Assembly: GCA_036785705.1 (NCBI GenBank)
Contig: JAWUZG010000970.1
Coordinates: 2,576,501-2,640,500 of the forward strand
DNA: 64,000 nucleotides
Direction of reading: 5' to 3'
From: Acanthornis magna
Taxonomy: Eukaryota > Chordata > Aves > Passeriformes > Acanthizidae
The position numbers were made by a program, and so were the translations under genes. Below, piece after piece: positions 1 to 10,948 of this stretch (position 1 is its first letter; each line of letters begins with the position of its first letter). The notes below the pieces were generated by a model that saw only the letters and a list, made by a program, of their open reading frames with translations, ran no database searches and had not been told where the DNA came from.

Positions 1-135
1 GGAGAAGAGACCGAACCCCACCTGACTACAGCCTCCTTTCAGGCTGTTGTAGAGAGTGATAAGGTCCCTCTGAGCTTCCTTTTCTCCAGGCTAAACACTC
101 CCAACTCCCTCAGCCGCTTCTCATAGAACTTGATT
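1..135 (-). mobile_element. CR1 LINE fragment, truncated by window edge
   Basis: Read on the minus strand this matches the end of CR1 ORF2 and the start of its 3' region. Phrases such as CTCCCTCAGCCGCTTCTCA and the reverse of 'ggctggagaagagaaggct' are recognisable. Similarity fades near base 135 and the copy continues beyond the left edge. It lies in RAMP3 intron 1, antisense to the gene. It is diverged and non-functional. The family call rests on remembered avian CR1 consensus sequence, not on an alignment. Confidence 0.75.
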
Positions 136-444
136 TCTAGATAATTTCTTTAGTGGATATACTAAAGAAAAAGCTGTGGTTGTGGAAATTCACACCCTTT
201 AGCTGGTAAGACATACAAATGTTTCCAATGTTAAGGTAATTCCATAGTAATATAGTGTGTTGGTTTTGCTTGGCCCACTTTTTGCTAGTGGGTGGGGAGG
301 GGGACAAAGATGGCTCCTGTGTGAAGGTTGTGGAAGTTTTTCACCATGTCCAGCAGAGCCAATCTCTGATGGCTCTGAAGATGATGGACATGCTGCTGGC
401 CAAGCCTAGGCCAATTAGACATGTTAGTTATGCCTCTGTGAAAA

Positions 445-454
445 CATATTTAAG
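445..454 (+). promoter_or_regulatory. TATA-like box of the ERVL LTR
   Basis: The sequence CATATTTAAG lies about 190 bp inside the LTR, where the U3/R boundary promoter is expected. It could in principle start sense transcripts toward RAMP3 exon 2, about 1.3 kb downstream. Activity is not known. Confidence 0.5.
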
Positions 455-1125
455 AAGAAATCAAAACAATGTGAGCACACACTTCTTTTTAGCCAGAGGA
501 GGAGGAGGAGGTGAAAATATGTGAGGGGAAAACAACATGGAGGCACCAAGGTCAGTGGAGAAGGTGGGGGAGGAGGTGCTCCAGGTGCTGGAGCTGAAAA
601 CCCTTTGCCAGCTGTGGTGATGACCATGGGGGAGCAGGTGGTCCCCCTGCAGCCCATGGAGTCCACAGGGGTGAAGAGGACAACACACAGCCTGTGGGGA
701 GGTGCCCATGCCAAAGGAGCAGGTGGATGCCTGCAGGAAGCTGTGATCCAGTGGGAGTCCCAGTAGAGAGAAAGGCCTTGCTCCCGGGATGGAAACAGTC
801 TGGCCTTGACTTGGAGGTCTGCACCCCATGGACAAGGACTCATCTTGTGTTGCAGCAGGTTTGGGTGAGCTGCTGCTTGTGAGGTTGGACCCACACCGAA
901 GAAATTCGCAGAGGACTGTATCTCATGGGAGGGACCCCATGGCTAAGTAGAGGACACTTCTGGACTGACTAAGAAGAAACTTCATACCCTGCCCCCCCGG
1001 AGCTGTTGGTTGGAAGGAGGGAGGGGGGTGAGTGGAGAAACGGTGCCTTAAGAGGGAAAGGGGGTGAGTGAAGAAACAGTGTCTTAAGAGCTTATTTTTA
1101 CCTCTCATTTATCCTCTGTTAGGTT

Positions 1126-1131
1126 AATAAA
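1126..1131 (+). promoter_or_regulatory. Polyadenylation signal of the ERVL LTR
   Basis: AATAAA lies in the sense direction inside RAMP3 intron 1, about 200 bp before the LTR end. It would serve the R region of the LTR. It is also a possible premature poly(A) site for the host transcript. Confidence 0.55.
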
Positions 1132-1333
1132 TCACTTTGCAACTTTAAGTTTTCAGCCTGTTCTTCCCTTTTCCTCAGTGCATCCTCCCACCAGTTCCTA
1201 TGCAAACTCATGAGTTCAGTGTGTGTTTAACAGTTTTTTTTCCTCTCCTCCGCACAGCTGGGGCAGGAGAGAGTAGAGAGAGCAGATGTTGTAGGTGCCT
1301 GGCATTTGGCCAGGGTCAAACCTCGACATATAG

Positions 1334-1738
1334 TTAGTTGAATGGGATGCATTGAAATGGTAAGCTTGAAACCTGCTTTCTACACTGAAATGTGTGATTG
1401 GGAGATCCAGTTAGCTTTTAAGTAAAAATGCAAATGGGCAGTAGTAAGATAGTACGATTAGTAGCTAAGTAAGATTAGAAAAGTGATTATATAGGTCCCT
1501 CTATGCTAGGTTTAAAAGGCAACACTTCATATGGTAACCTTTAGTTTTTTATACTTGAGGTTTTTTATGTTTTTAGTATATGTAAAGATGTATTTTATCT
1601 ATTTTCAAAAATTGCCTAGAAAATTAAATGCTAAGCTTATGAGAATGTAAGTTGCAAGCTGAATTGTGTGAACAAATTTGAGTGATGTGTTTGTGCTTCT
1701 GTTTCAGTGTGATTAAAGGTGCCTCTGATGTTTCCTAG
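1334..1738 (+). other. End of RAMP3 intron 1, unique AT-rich sequence
   Basis: This stretch follows the LTR and runs to the acceptor of exon 2. I see no repeat or conserved element. The acceptor has a modest pyrimidine stretch, 'gatgtttcctag', with AG at 1737-1738. Confidence 0.7.
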
Positions 1739-1871
1739 GTGCACGTCAACAGACTGAGCTCTGCAATGAATCTCTCATGTTAGAAAAGTTGCCTGCCTGT
1801 GGAAAATCCTTTGAAGAGATGATGAAGAAAGTGGACTCAAAAAAGTGGTGCAACCTGACAGAATTTATCAT
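1739..1871 (+). CDS. RAMP3: RAMP3 exon 2 (internal coding exon)
   Basis: This exon encodes the first part of the extracellular domain of receptor activity-modifying protein 3. RAMP3 is a single-pass type I membrane protein that escorts the calcitonin-receptor-like receptor or calcitonin receptor and sets their preference for adrenomedullin or amylin. The 133-bp exon is bounded by AG at 1737-1738 and a strong GTAAGA donor from 1872. The frame begins with two bases of a split codon and leaves two bases (AT) at the end. It reads ARQQTELCNESLMLEKLPAC, then GKSFEEMMKKVDSKKWCNLT, then EFI. The LCNE, PACGKSFEEMM and KWCNLTEFI stretches match the family, and three of the six conserved extracellular cysteines are here. 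N-glycosylation sequons NES and NLT are present. The signal-peptide exon is upstream of the window. RAMP1 and RAMP2 fit much less well. Confidence 0.95.
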
Positions 1872-3710
1872 GTAAGAGTTAGTTTTGGCTTTAATAGTTC
1901 TCCCCTAATGCATATAAAATATTTTTTTTCCAGAAAATTGAAAACTTCCAGTGTTTTGTTGCCACTTGCAGAGGGCTACGCTGTAGCTCTTAAGCCCCAG
2001 CAGTAAAGCCACCTGCACACAGAGACACCCAGCTCTTAACTGAAAGAGTGTGCAAAATAGTCCACTTTAATGAAAACTAACCGATGGGCTAATTAATACT
2101 AGCTGCTCTTGCATTTACCTCAGACAGTTGTGTTTACATTTAATCTATATTTCTGTGCATTTTAGGCAAATGTTCTGTAAGTAATTTTTTTCTGTGAAAT
2201 CACTAAAGCAATAATGCTTTTAGAATCATGCTGTTCTGTTTTCTCTCTTGACAGCAATGCAGTTCCCTCCTCTGATTTCCATTTCTTTTCAGTATGATGA
2301 CACTGCTTCAGAAATTCACCTCATGTGAAATTGCCCTAAACAAATTTAAAATGATTTGTCCTATTGAGCCTGCTGTCATTTGTTTCTTTGCCTGCTAGAT
2401 AAAATGGAGAGAGTGAGCACAACCCGTTCTGTTTGGATGTCTAAAATACTGCAAGACTGACAGTAGTGAGGGTGGCATTGTTATTCTCTAATCTCTGTTC
2501 CTGTTCTGTAGTTACTGGAGATATTTAAACATCTCTCTATAAAGCTGCACACTTCAAATTCTGATCTGGAGATGTGAAATTGGTGGCATTTTTGGCTCTG
2601 TGGAACATCTGCATCTTAAGACCATGTCTGCTCATGCATAATGCCTGGTTTTCGGAAGCGCTGAGTACCCTCTACACCAACTGAAATCAGATGAAACTGC
2701 AGGTGTTCAGCACTTCAGAAAACGAGACTCAAGTGAGTGTTCAGGCTAATGTTGTACCAGCCAGCCTGAAGTAGAACATCTTCCTGGATTTGAAATTGCA
2801 CTGGTGCTGTTTCTGGAGGCTGCTATGGAGGCAGAGTAGCCCCAAGACAGCTGTCACCACACTTGTTACACTATCATTGAGCCCTAGATATGTTCTTGTC
2901 TCATAGGATCATTGGTCTTGTCTCCTGTTTAGTGTTGTGTCATGTGATTTTAACTAGCTGATCACCGACAGACTTGACAGATGTCGGACTGCAGTGCTGT
3001 GTTGCAGCAGTTCCCCGTGGCTCCCTTACTGCTGACACCAATGTTGAAATGATAAGTGACCTCAACTAATGGGGTCACTTGCAGCAGAGAGAAGTACCTG
3101 TAGGAGCCAAAACATTAGGCTGTGACCTTATTAATGCAGGTGAAATATCTGGCAGCTTTTTGCAAGACTTGTGCTAAAATTTTTGCAATAATTTACATAT
3201 TTTGGTGCAAGAGTTTTTCAAGGTTTGGAGGTGACTGAAGTCTCCAAATTTTCCTGATTTTTCATTAGAGTTAAGAATCCACCTTGATTTTATCCCTTCC
3301 AGTTATGCTTACACTTCGGTGTCATTTTCATTCCCTGTACAAGAAATTTTTTCTGAAGGAGTTGGTCAGTCTGAGGTTTTGCTCATTTTTCCTCAGAAGC
3401 AATACCAGAAGAATTCAAGGCTCTTACAGAAGAAAAATCTTCTACAGTTTTACATAATACACATTTTTTAAAAAAACTTCTTTTTTTTTATGTTTCAAGT
3501 TCTACTTTAGAAGAGAGTAGCAGGAGGAATTTGTCTTGAAATTTATCTCTTGAATCAAGGATTAATCAAGGATTAGAAGCCTGATTACAAATTTATTGTA
3601 AGGGTTCATTGCAGAAGCAGAAGAAGCAGCAGACGTTCATATACCTTTAAGATTTTTACTTCTTCGAGGGCAGACATTGTTACTTGATGTCATGCTTTGT
3701 ATAAGAAGCA

Positions 3711-3817
3711 TATAGAATCACTAAATGACCTGGGTGGGAAGTGATTTTAAAGATTCTCTGGTTCCTACCCCCCTGCCATAGGCAGGGCCACCTACAGGCT
3801 AATTTACTCCAGCACAT
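3711..3817 (-). mobile_element. CR1 LINE 3'-end fragment
   Basis: The stretch starts with 'tatagaatcac', then 'tgggtgggaagtgatttt', then 'cccccctgccataggcaggg'. This is the reverse complement of the conserved CR1 3' end (GGGTTGGAAGGGACC-type and CTGCCCATGGCAGGG-type motifs). It is old and diverged, and antisense to RAMP3. Confidence 0.8.
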
Positions 3818-6800
3818 TGGAGGAACTGTGACAGATGGGAGAGAAACACTTCTTACTTTGGAGCAATCTGACAAATTAATGAAAAACTGGTATACCTAGC
3901 CATGGGCACTTGAAATTCAGGTATTTAAACCTGATCGTATTAGTTTGTGCTGATTTTATATGTAGCCTCCAGTGGTAACAATCAACCTGGATGAGATAGT
4001 GGGTTAAAACTGTGAGTTTGTTTAAAAGAAACTCTTTCTTCATGCAGTAATTTCTGCATGCTTTTCACTTAGAAAGATTTTGTGAAATCTTCATAACTTA
4101 TATTGAAATGTAACGGTTATCAGAAATCTGCTTATTTTCTAAATTCCTTGTTTCATGGAGCAGTTTGAACTCTTCAATGTAAATGGCTGTCCTTTGCTTA
4201 TGGGATTGTAAATAGCAATTACCTGCTTCACTGTATGGCCAAACATTTGTGAGAGATATTGCAGTGGCTCCAATTTGTTGTGATTTAATTAAACTGTAAG
4301 ATTTTCTGACAGCTCTGACATTCTTAACAAACTTGTGTTCTTTAAAAAGCAGCCTTTTCACTGACTTTGAACAGATCAGTCTCCTGTGTGTAGCAGCTGG
4401 TAGTGCAAACTAATATGAGAGTTTTAGCCTCCACAGCTGATATTGATCTTGCTGGAAATACAAAATGATCACATATAAACAGTAAATTCTCTGGAAAAGT
4501 TTTACAGAAACACTATCAGGAGAAATTTTCCCTATTAATTTTTTTCATTTTTCTCTGAGGATTTGCACAGGAGTTAGGATACAAGTATGCTGGGTCAAAC
4601 TGTCCAAAGGTATTTGAATGCTTAAATGAGGGATTAAAGAGGGATTTTAAAATATTGTAAGTCATTTAGATGTGGGGGTTGTAGTGGTTCTTGCTTGGAC
4701 ATCAGAATATGAAGGCCAACCACAAACAGCTTATAAGAAAAGTAAAACCTTCAAAACACAGCCAGAGGTGTTCATTGACAGGAGGCGTTTGCCTAGTCAC
4801 AGTTTTTCTGAGGCCTTTATATTATTCAGAGGGAGCTCTGAAGATGAAAATAAATGAGTTTGTTTAAAAGACACAAAGTTATGGTACATGGCAAGTGAGC
4901 AAGCAGAGACTAAAATGTGGGTGAAAGCTATATGGGGAATTAATAAAAGCAAATATACTTTTCATTTTCCAGAAGACTGGAAATCATGGAAAGATTTTTA
5001 TTTTTCATGTGTGATATTTCTATCTACTTATAGTAACATGTATGTTAATAGTTCTGCATTACATATAATAACATATGCATTATATTTCTGTATTATCTGC
5101 TTAATATTTAGCAACTACATCTGAATATGTAAAATCAACTACTGTCCACAAGCCAAAGTCCATTATTAACAGCCAGCCTTTTTTTTACTGTGCAGTGCAC
5201 AGTCCTGGTGTGGGACTACTGTTGAGAGGCCAGGTATGACTAATTCCTGAATCAAGTGGCCAGATGAAGACAGGAGTGCCCAGAGTTGTCTTGCATGAAC
5301 CTGAAAAAATGTTCCTTATTGCACTTGCTTAGATTACTTGCTATTCTTAGCTCATGAAAGAGGTTTTTTAAATACTTCCGACTAGATCCTGGAAACAATT
5401 TAGCTAGAACAAACAGTCTGTAAACAAATCTGCATGTGTCTTCTAGGCCTATCCCCTATGGATATGTGGGACCAAAATGTACTAACGCAGATTCTCAGTG
5501 GCTTGTTAAGCTTTTGGCCTGCTCCCAAGCACCAGTCTTATCTCTTTTGCGTCCTCATTTTCCAAGTATTTCTCAGTGTAGTTACTAGCATTTCAGTAAT
5601 TTTGAGGCCAAAGAGATGGCTGTGGCCATCTGGTCTGCACTGTTGAATAATAGAGGCCATGCAATCTGCTCAGTAGTCACTGCTTTAAACTCTGTAAGAC
5701 TAATTATTGTAAGGCATCAACTCTTCTTTTAAGAGATTAGTATTGATCCATTGTATCTATGAACAGATTGTGTCATCTGTTACAGGTGAGGCATTCTCTT
5801 ATTTCAAGCCAGTACTACTGTTGCAGCACTCATTTCACAAGTGTCTAGGGTTGCATACCTCCTACTTTGGGACCCACCGCTCAGTTGTTCTGTGTTTGCC
5901 AGCCAAGGAATAGCTGTGGATTTAGAGTCTAAGGGTGAAATAGAAATTTGTGTTTTGGAAGAGAGTTCTAGCAAAGTAGTGCATGTAACACGTTTACTGG
6001 ATTTTCTGTTTCAGAAAAGGACCTGAGTGTTACAAACTTCTTCCTCCAATCTCTACATTTCTTTTTACCTGTTTTCACAGCTCTAGGAGTCCCTAATTTG
6101 CTGTGAGGCAATGACTGTGTGACATTGCTTTATGGCACCTGGAAGATGTTGAAAGTCTGATTTTTCCAATGTTTTAAATTTCAGTTCATAGCAGAATAGG
6201 AGAGGGCAAATTTTTTCTTTAACTGTATGTCTGAAGCAGATTCTTTGCAGGTATGTGTATACCTGATGAAATTCCCTGCTTTGCTGTGAGCATGGTCCAA
6301 GGTCTGTGCCCACTGTACATACTTATTCTTTTTTCTGTACAGCCTTAGTGTAGTTTTCCCACAACACTTTACATGAAATGTTAGTTCTATAAACAGTTTC
6401 TGTCCCATTGAAAATGATGAGGGAGTCCACCCATGTTCTGTACAGATGCTGAGAATTTGAAAAAAGAATTAAGGAAAAAAAATCTGTATGACTAAAGCCA
6501 AATTTGATGTAATCTGGAAAAGTAATCCTGTTGCTCAATTTTAAAGTCGGTGGGAGTTTTGACTGTTACAACTTGGCCCAACTAAGCTAATCATAAAAAG
6601 TTTTCAAAGAAACTTAATAAAATATTGCATAAAAGAAAGCCAGATCATATTAAGATCAACGGGAAGCAAACTCTGGAAGAAGCATGTGCAGCCCAAAATG
6701 ACATTATATGCCCCCACTTCCTAAAGCTTGGAGCTAAGAACCTCTGCTGGCTGAGTGTGTGTAAGAACCCTCTAAACTGAGTAATTTTCTTGGTCAGTTA

Positions 6801-6907
6801 TGTAAGTTTTTTCATCTTCCCCACTCACAAGATCTAAACACCAATAGGTGATTGCATCCAGCTGCTAATGACAAAACTTCTACAGAAGAGGAATGTACTG
6901 CAAAAGC

Positions 6908-7690
6908 CATAGAATTGCAGGATGGTTCAGGTTGGAAGAGACCTTAAAGATGATTTGGTTCCCAGCTGTGGACAGGGACATTGTCCACTAGACCAGATTG
7001 CTGAAAGTCTCATCCAACCTGTCCTTGAACACTTCTAGAGGTGGAGCATCCACAACTTTTTTGCGCGATCTCTTCAAGACAGTAAAGAATTTCTTTCTAA
7101 TATCTAATCCAAACCTACTCTCTTTGGTTTAAAGCCATTCCCCCCTTGTTCTGTCACTACTGTCCCTCTCAGCTCTCTTTAGCCCCCTTTAGGTACTGGA
7201 AGGTGCTATAAGGTCTTCACAAAGCCTCTTCTACAAGCTGAACAACCCCAAATCTCTCAGACTGTCTTCAGAGGAGAGGTGCTTCTTTTAAATTTTCCTT
7301 TTTAAAATTGGGGTTTATGTTTCCTCTTTTGCAGTCTGCAGGAACTTCACTGAAATGCTGTGACTTCTCTAATGTGATGGATAGTGGCTTAGCCACTTTC
7401 TCTGCCAGTTCTTTCAGGACCTGCAAATGCCTCTCATCAGGTCCCATGGACCTTCAGGTTCCTTACATGATTTTGAACCTGATCTTCTCCTACTGTGGGT
7501 ACTACTTTGTACTCCAAATTCCTGCTTTGCCTTCTGCAAGTTGAGGGGTCTCACTGGAGTATTTGCCGATGAAGACCAAGGCAAAAACATCATTGAGTAC
7601 CTCAGCCTTCTCATTTCCTGGTTAACCACCTCTTCCATTTCCTTCCAGATGGGGTCCACATGTTCCCTAGTATCAATTCTCAGGACAAAT
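6908..7690 (-). mobile_element. CR1 LINE copy with internal deletion
   Basis: From 6908 to about 7283 this is the CR1 3' end plus the last part of ORF2 in reverse ('tagaattgcaggatggttc', 'ttgaacacttctag', 'cctactctctttggtttaaa'). At about 7283 it jumps to the early reverse-transcriptase part of ORF2. Read on the minus strand, 7290-7690 gives remnants like GPWDLMRG (family GPDEMH-type) and the segment leading into 'cagtgaagttcctgcag'. The central RT, with the catalytic box, is missing. Stops and frame breaks make it a dead element. It sits in RAMP3 intron 2, antisense. Confidence 0.88.
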
Positions 7691-10600
7691 TCCTAGTGAA
7701 AATCTCAAACAATTGGGTTTGTTTTGCAGCTGAGGTGAGGTGCTAATTTGTGTGAGCTAATGTTCCTGCAGTAATGGTCTCACAATTAGAAAGCTGATAC
7801 CTTTGTTTCGTTCTTTCAAACATATCAGAATAGTCTCAGCTCTGGATTTTTGTGTGTGATTTTCTTATGTGAAAGGCAACCTGGGGCTGCCAGAAACTGG
7901 ATGCTTGAGTAGCCATATGATTTTAGATGCAGAACAGTACTGGTCAGAGGGAGTCCCGCTCTTTCTCAGTTGTGTCACGTAGGAGTGGGGTGTCTGTGTT
8001 GGGATTTATAGAAGAAAATATTCTTTGTCACCTTAGTATCTCTGTGAAAGAAGGTTGAATAAACCTGCACTTTGTGTAGCCTCATGTCAGTGTAGCTGAT
8101 TTACCATTTAGTGATTGGTGGGGTGTAGAAAAAGGAGTGTGAACAAGGCCAAGCATTTGGTCTTTTTTGGTAGAATTGTCTTCCTTTGAGCTTCTCATAC
8201 AGATACAGTTGCTGTTTTTTTAAACTCTCAGTGAAACGCAGAAGATGCTGATATTTAATCTTTCTTGCCAGTGTATTTCTTTCACCTCTATACATATCAA
8301 AATTTAAAGTAGCTTTGTACTAAAAAAAGCCATCTAAAAACTCCTAGAGGTCGTGGCAGCAGTGGCAAAACCAGGCTGGTAATAGTTACTGCAAGAACGT
8401 GCAATTTACCTTCTGTGACTCATGCCTTTCTTCTCAAAACAAAGCAGCTTATAAATCAGTTAGGTGTGAGCACGTAAAACAATGGAAAAGAATGTTGTAC
8501 TTGAGCACTTTTGTTTCCATCCTGCTGGTAGCTGACAATGGCAATTTTTCATTGCAGAAATAATAATGCTTGCCATCTATTATTTAAAAAATTGGGAATG
8601 AAAGAAACCTGAAGTTTATAAAGTCTCACGCAGGAGCCAGATACAGGGCTGTGCTGAGAATGTGTACCTTTATGTGCCGTTGGGATCAACTGTCCTAGTT
8701 GCTGTGAAGTTAATGCAAAGGCACAGCTGGTCCCTGAATGGGGCTATAGTAGAATATCTCTCATAGGATCTGTATTTCAGGTGAATCTCCATTACTTTCA
8801 TATGAAATGTATTTACTTTTGTTTATGTTGTATAGAAAAGGGTATGTCCTGATGAGTATGAATAAAGTGGTTAGTTTGAATTCAGACACCAGGGCTCGAC
8901 ATGAGGCAGGAATACTTCATTCCGTTATAACTTTTCTCCTGACAGATGCAGAGGCTGAAATATGGTTCCTTAGTGCATTTATGATTTGCACCTTTACTAC
9001 AGAGGCACAGATATTTTGTATAATGCATGGCTGTGAAAATAAAATCTATGTTTGATAATTCCAGGTGAGGTATTGGAAAGGCTTTGGATAGTAATTTCTA
9101 ATATTTTTTCTCTCTTTAGTGCAGAATTACAGCAATGCATTTCTAAAACTGTGTTTGCTGTGGCCATCTTACATGATGCATAAGGGTGGTGAAAAACATT
9201 CATGAATGTTGAATTTTTAGTGAATTACTCTGACTTCTGAATTTTAATGCTGTATTAAGAACACTGGCATTTATAAATTCTGTGATGACCTGCAGACCAC
9301 TTTGCTTATAAATGCAAAGCCATCACTTTGTTCTGCAGCATATTATAGACATAGCAAAGCCTATCAATTTTTCATCTAAGGAGAATTCTTGGGTTTTCAT
9401 TTTAGACACTGAAAAATCTTGCTTTTTGCAAAAAGCCCTTGCTTTGAAGAGCTCACTTGAAACCAGTAAATGGGTTTATTGTAGACAATAAGGAGAAATT
9501 TGCCAATATTTTGAGAGGCTGCTGAATTAAATACACAAACTAGAAGTCAGTTTTGGTGAGCTAAAACTATGTATTTGTTATTTTTACCACAATACATGTA
9601 ATCACAGTCTACAAAAGCCACAATTCAGTGATACCAAGGCAGTGCAATGGGGAGAACAGAAAACAATTGGAGTTTATTTTTCATCAGGAATAACTGTTTC
9701 TTTCTTTGTTAAACCACAGGACATACTGAGTCTTCCCTTAAAGCATATCATGCCAGAATAATGTGCTTTTTCAGCCCATTCTCCCTATTTTCAAGGTTTT
9801 TAAGAGCTCACATCTTTCTGTTCTTCAATTTACAAATAATTTTGCAAATATTTGTGAGAATTCTGTTAGTATGAAAAAAGAGAAGGTTCTTCTGAGCCTG
9901 CTGCTAAGTAGAAGAATTACATTTTCATTACCAAGAGCTGAAAACTTCTCCATTTTTAATATCAGATGTCAGTTTTTCAAGTGCTTTTTTCAGCAAGTTT
10001 TAACACCTGTTACATTTATTTGTTCTGAGTATTTTTTTTTCCAAAAGAGAGTGAAATCTGGCATTTGCCAAGAGGTCACTGATGTAAATACCAATATTTT
10101 CTTCTTAAAGTTCTGAAAGAGTTTTCAACATTGGTGAAGTCGAGGTCACCAGAAGACCCAAGTTACAATATTTTAGCAAGGATGCAGTGACTCAAATTGA
10201 TGTGTACTTCAGTAGATGCCTCAGACTAGTGGTGGTGGCTTGCACTCAGGAGGTGGCATCAGTGTGTCAGTGCTTGTATTTCCAAGTCAACTAACAAATA
10301 GTTAAAGACATAAGAATATAATAATTCTAAATCACTTGGAAGAAGTCATGTAAGCAATTTAGAGGTGATGTTAGAAAGCACTATGCTGTTGAATCTCAGG
10401 ACTGTCAGCTGATATGCCTTTCAACACCTTTCATGAGCTTTTTGAATTTTACTATGGCAAGATCAGTAATAGATAACTGTCTTCATGGAGCTTATTATTA
10501 AAGGCTGTATTTCAAAATCAGCAATGCTTAAGATTCCTGTGTGAAGTTGCTTGCTGGTAAAATTATATGGTATAATTTGATAGACTGGTATGAATTATGT

Positions 10601-10932
10601 AATGCATCTATAATGGACAGTATATTTTTAGAGGCAGTGAAAAGATAAATGTGTTATGAAAATGAAAAGTTGATACAAAATTTTCTGGTTCTTCTCTTCT
10701 GGTTTGCAAAACAGTTTCTACATTCTTGTTTTCTAAATGGATCAATCATGAACATACGATAATGGAGATTAACTCAGCAGAGACAAAAAAATAGATTTTC
10801 TTGCTCCAGGCTACATGTGGTATTAGTCATGTGGTTAACTGTTGACAACATGATGAGGTATGAATTAATACTACTATGTTCTGTATTCAGGGTCTTGTTT
10901 TAATTACAGTAGTTTATTACGTAACAATACTT

Positions 10933-10948
10933 AAAAAAAAAAAAAAAA
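10933..10948 (+). repeat. A16 homopolymer
   Basis: An uninterrupted run of 16 A in intron 2. I see no adjoining SINE or processed pseudogene. Confidence 0.9.

Larger units (their letters stand above)
256..1328 (+). mobile_element. ERVL-type solo LTR, complete, with 5-bp TSD
   Basis: This 1,073-bp sequence starts TGTGTTGG and ends CTCGACA. It is flanked by identical 5-bp TATAG copies at 251-255 and 1329-1333, the signature of an intact retroviral integration reduced to one LTR. The interior follows the common avian ERVL LTR: a TATA-like box near 445, a G-rich stretch with repeated 'accatggggagcaggt'-type units, AATAAA at 1126-1131, and a terminal 'gcctggc...cagggtcaa' segment. No gag, pol or primer-binding site follows, so it is a solo LTR. 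It lies in RAMP3 intron 1 in the same orientation as the gene. Several short open frames inside it are by-products of its GC-rich repeats, not genes. The family name is from memory of avian LTR consensus; the boundaries are seen directly. Confidence 0.9.

Noticed and set aside
424..894. Open frames of 156, 124 and 90 codons on the minus strand
   Set aside because: They lie wholly or almost wholly within the ERVL LTR, are proline- and serine-rich by composition, and occur in several frames at once. They are by-products of GC-rich repeat sequence.
4013..4871. Identical 17-bp TGAGTTTGTTTAAAAGA at 4013 and 4855
   Set aside because: The match stops at once on both sides and is AT-rich, so chance is likely; no element spans the two copies.
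10933..10948. A-run as a sign of a processed pseudogene or SINE
   Set aside because: No coding or SINE-like sequence precedes it, and the flanks show no duplication.
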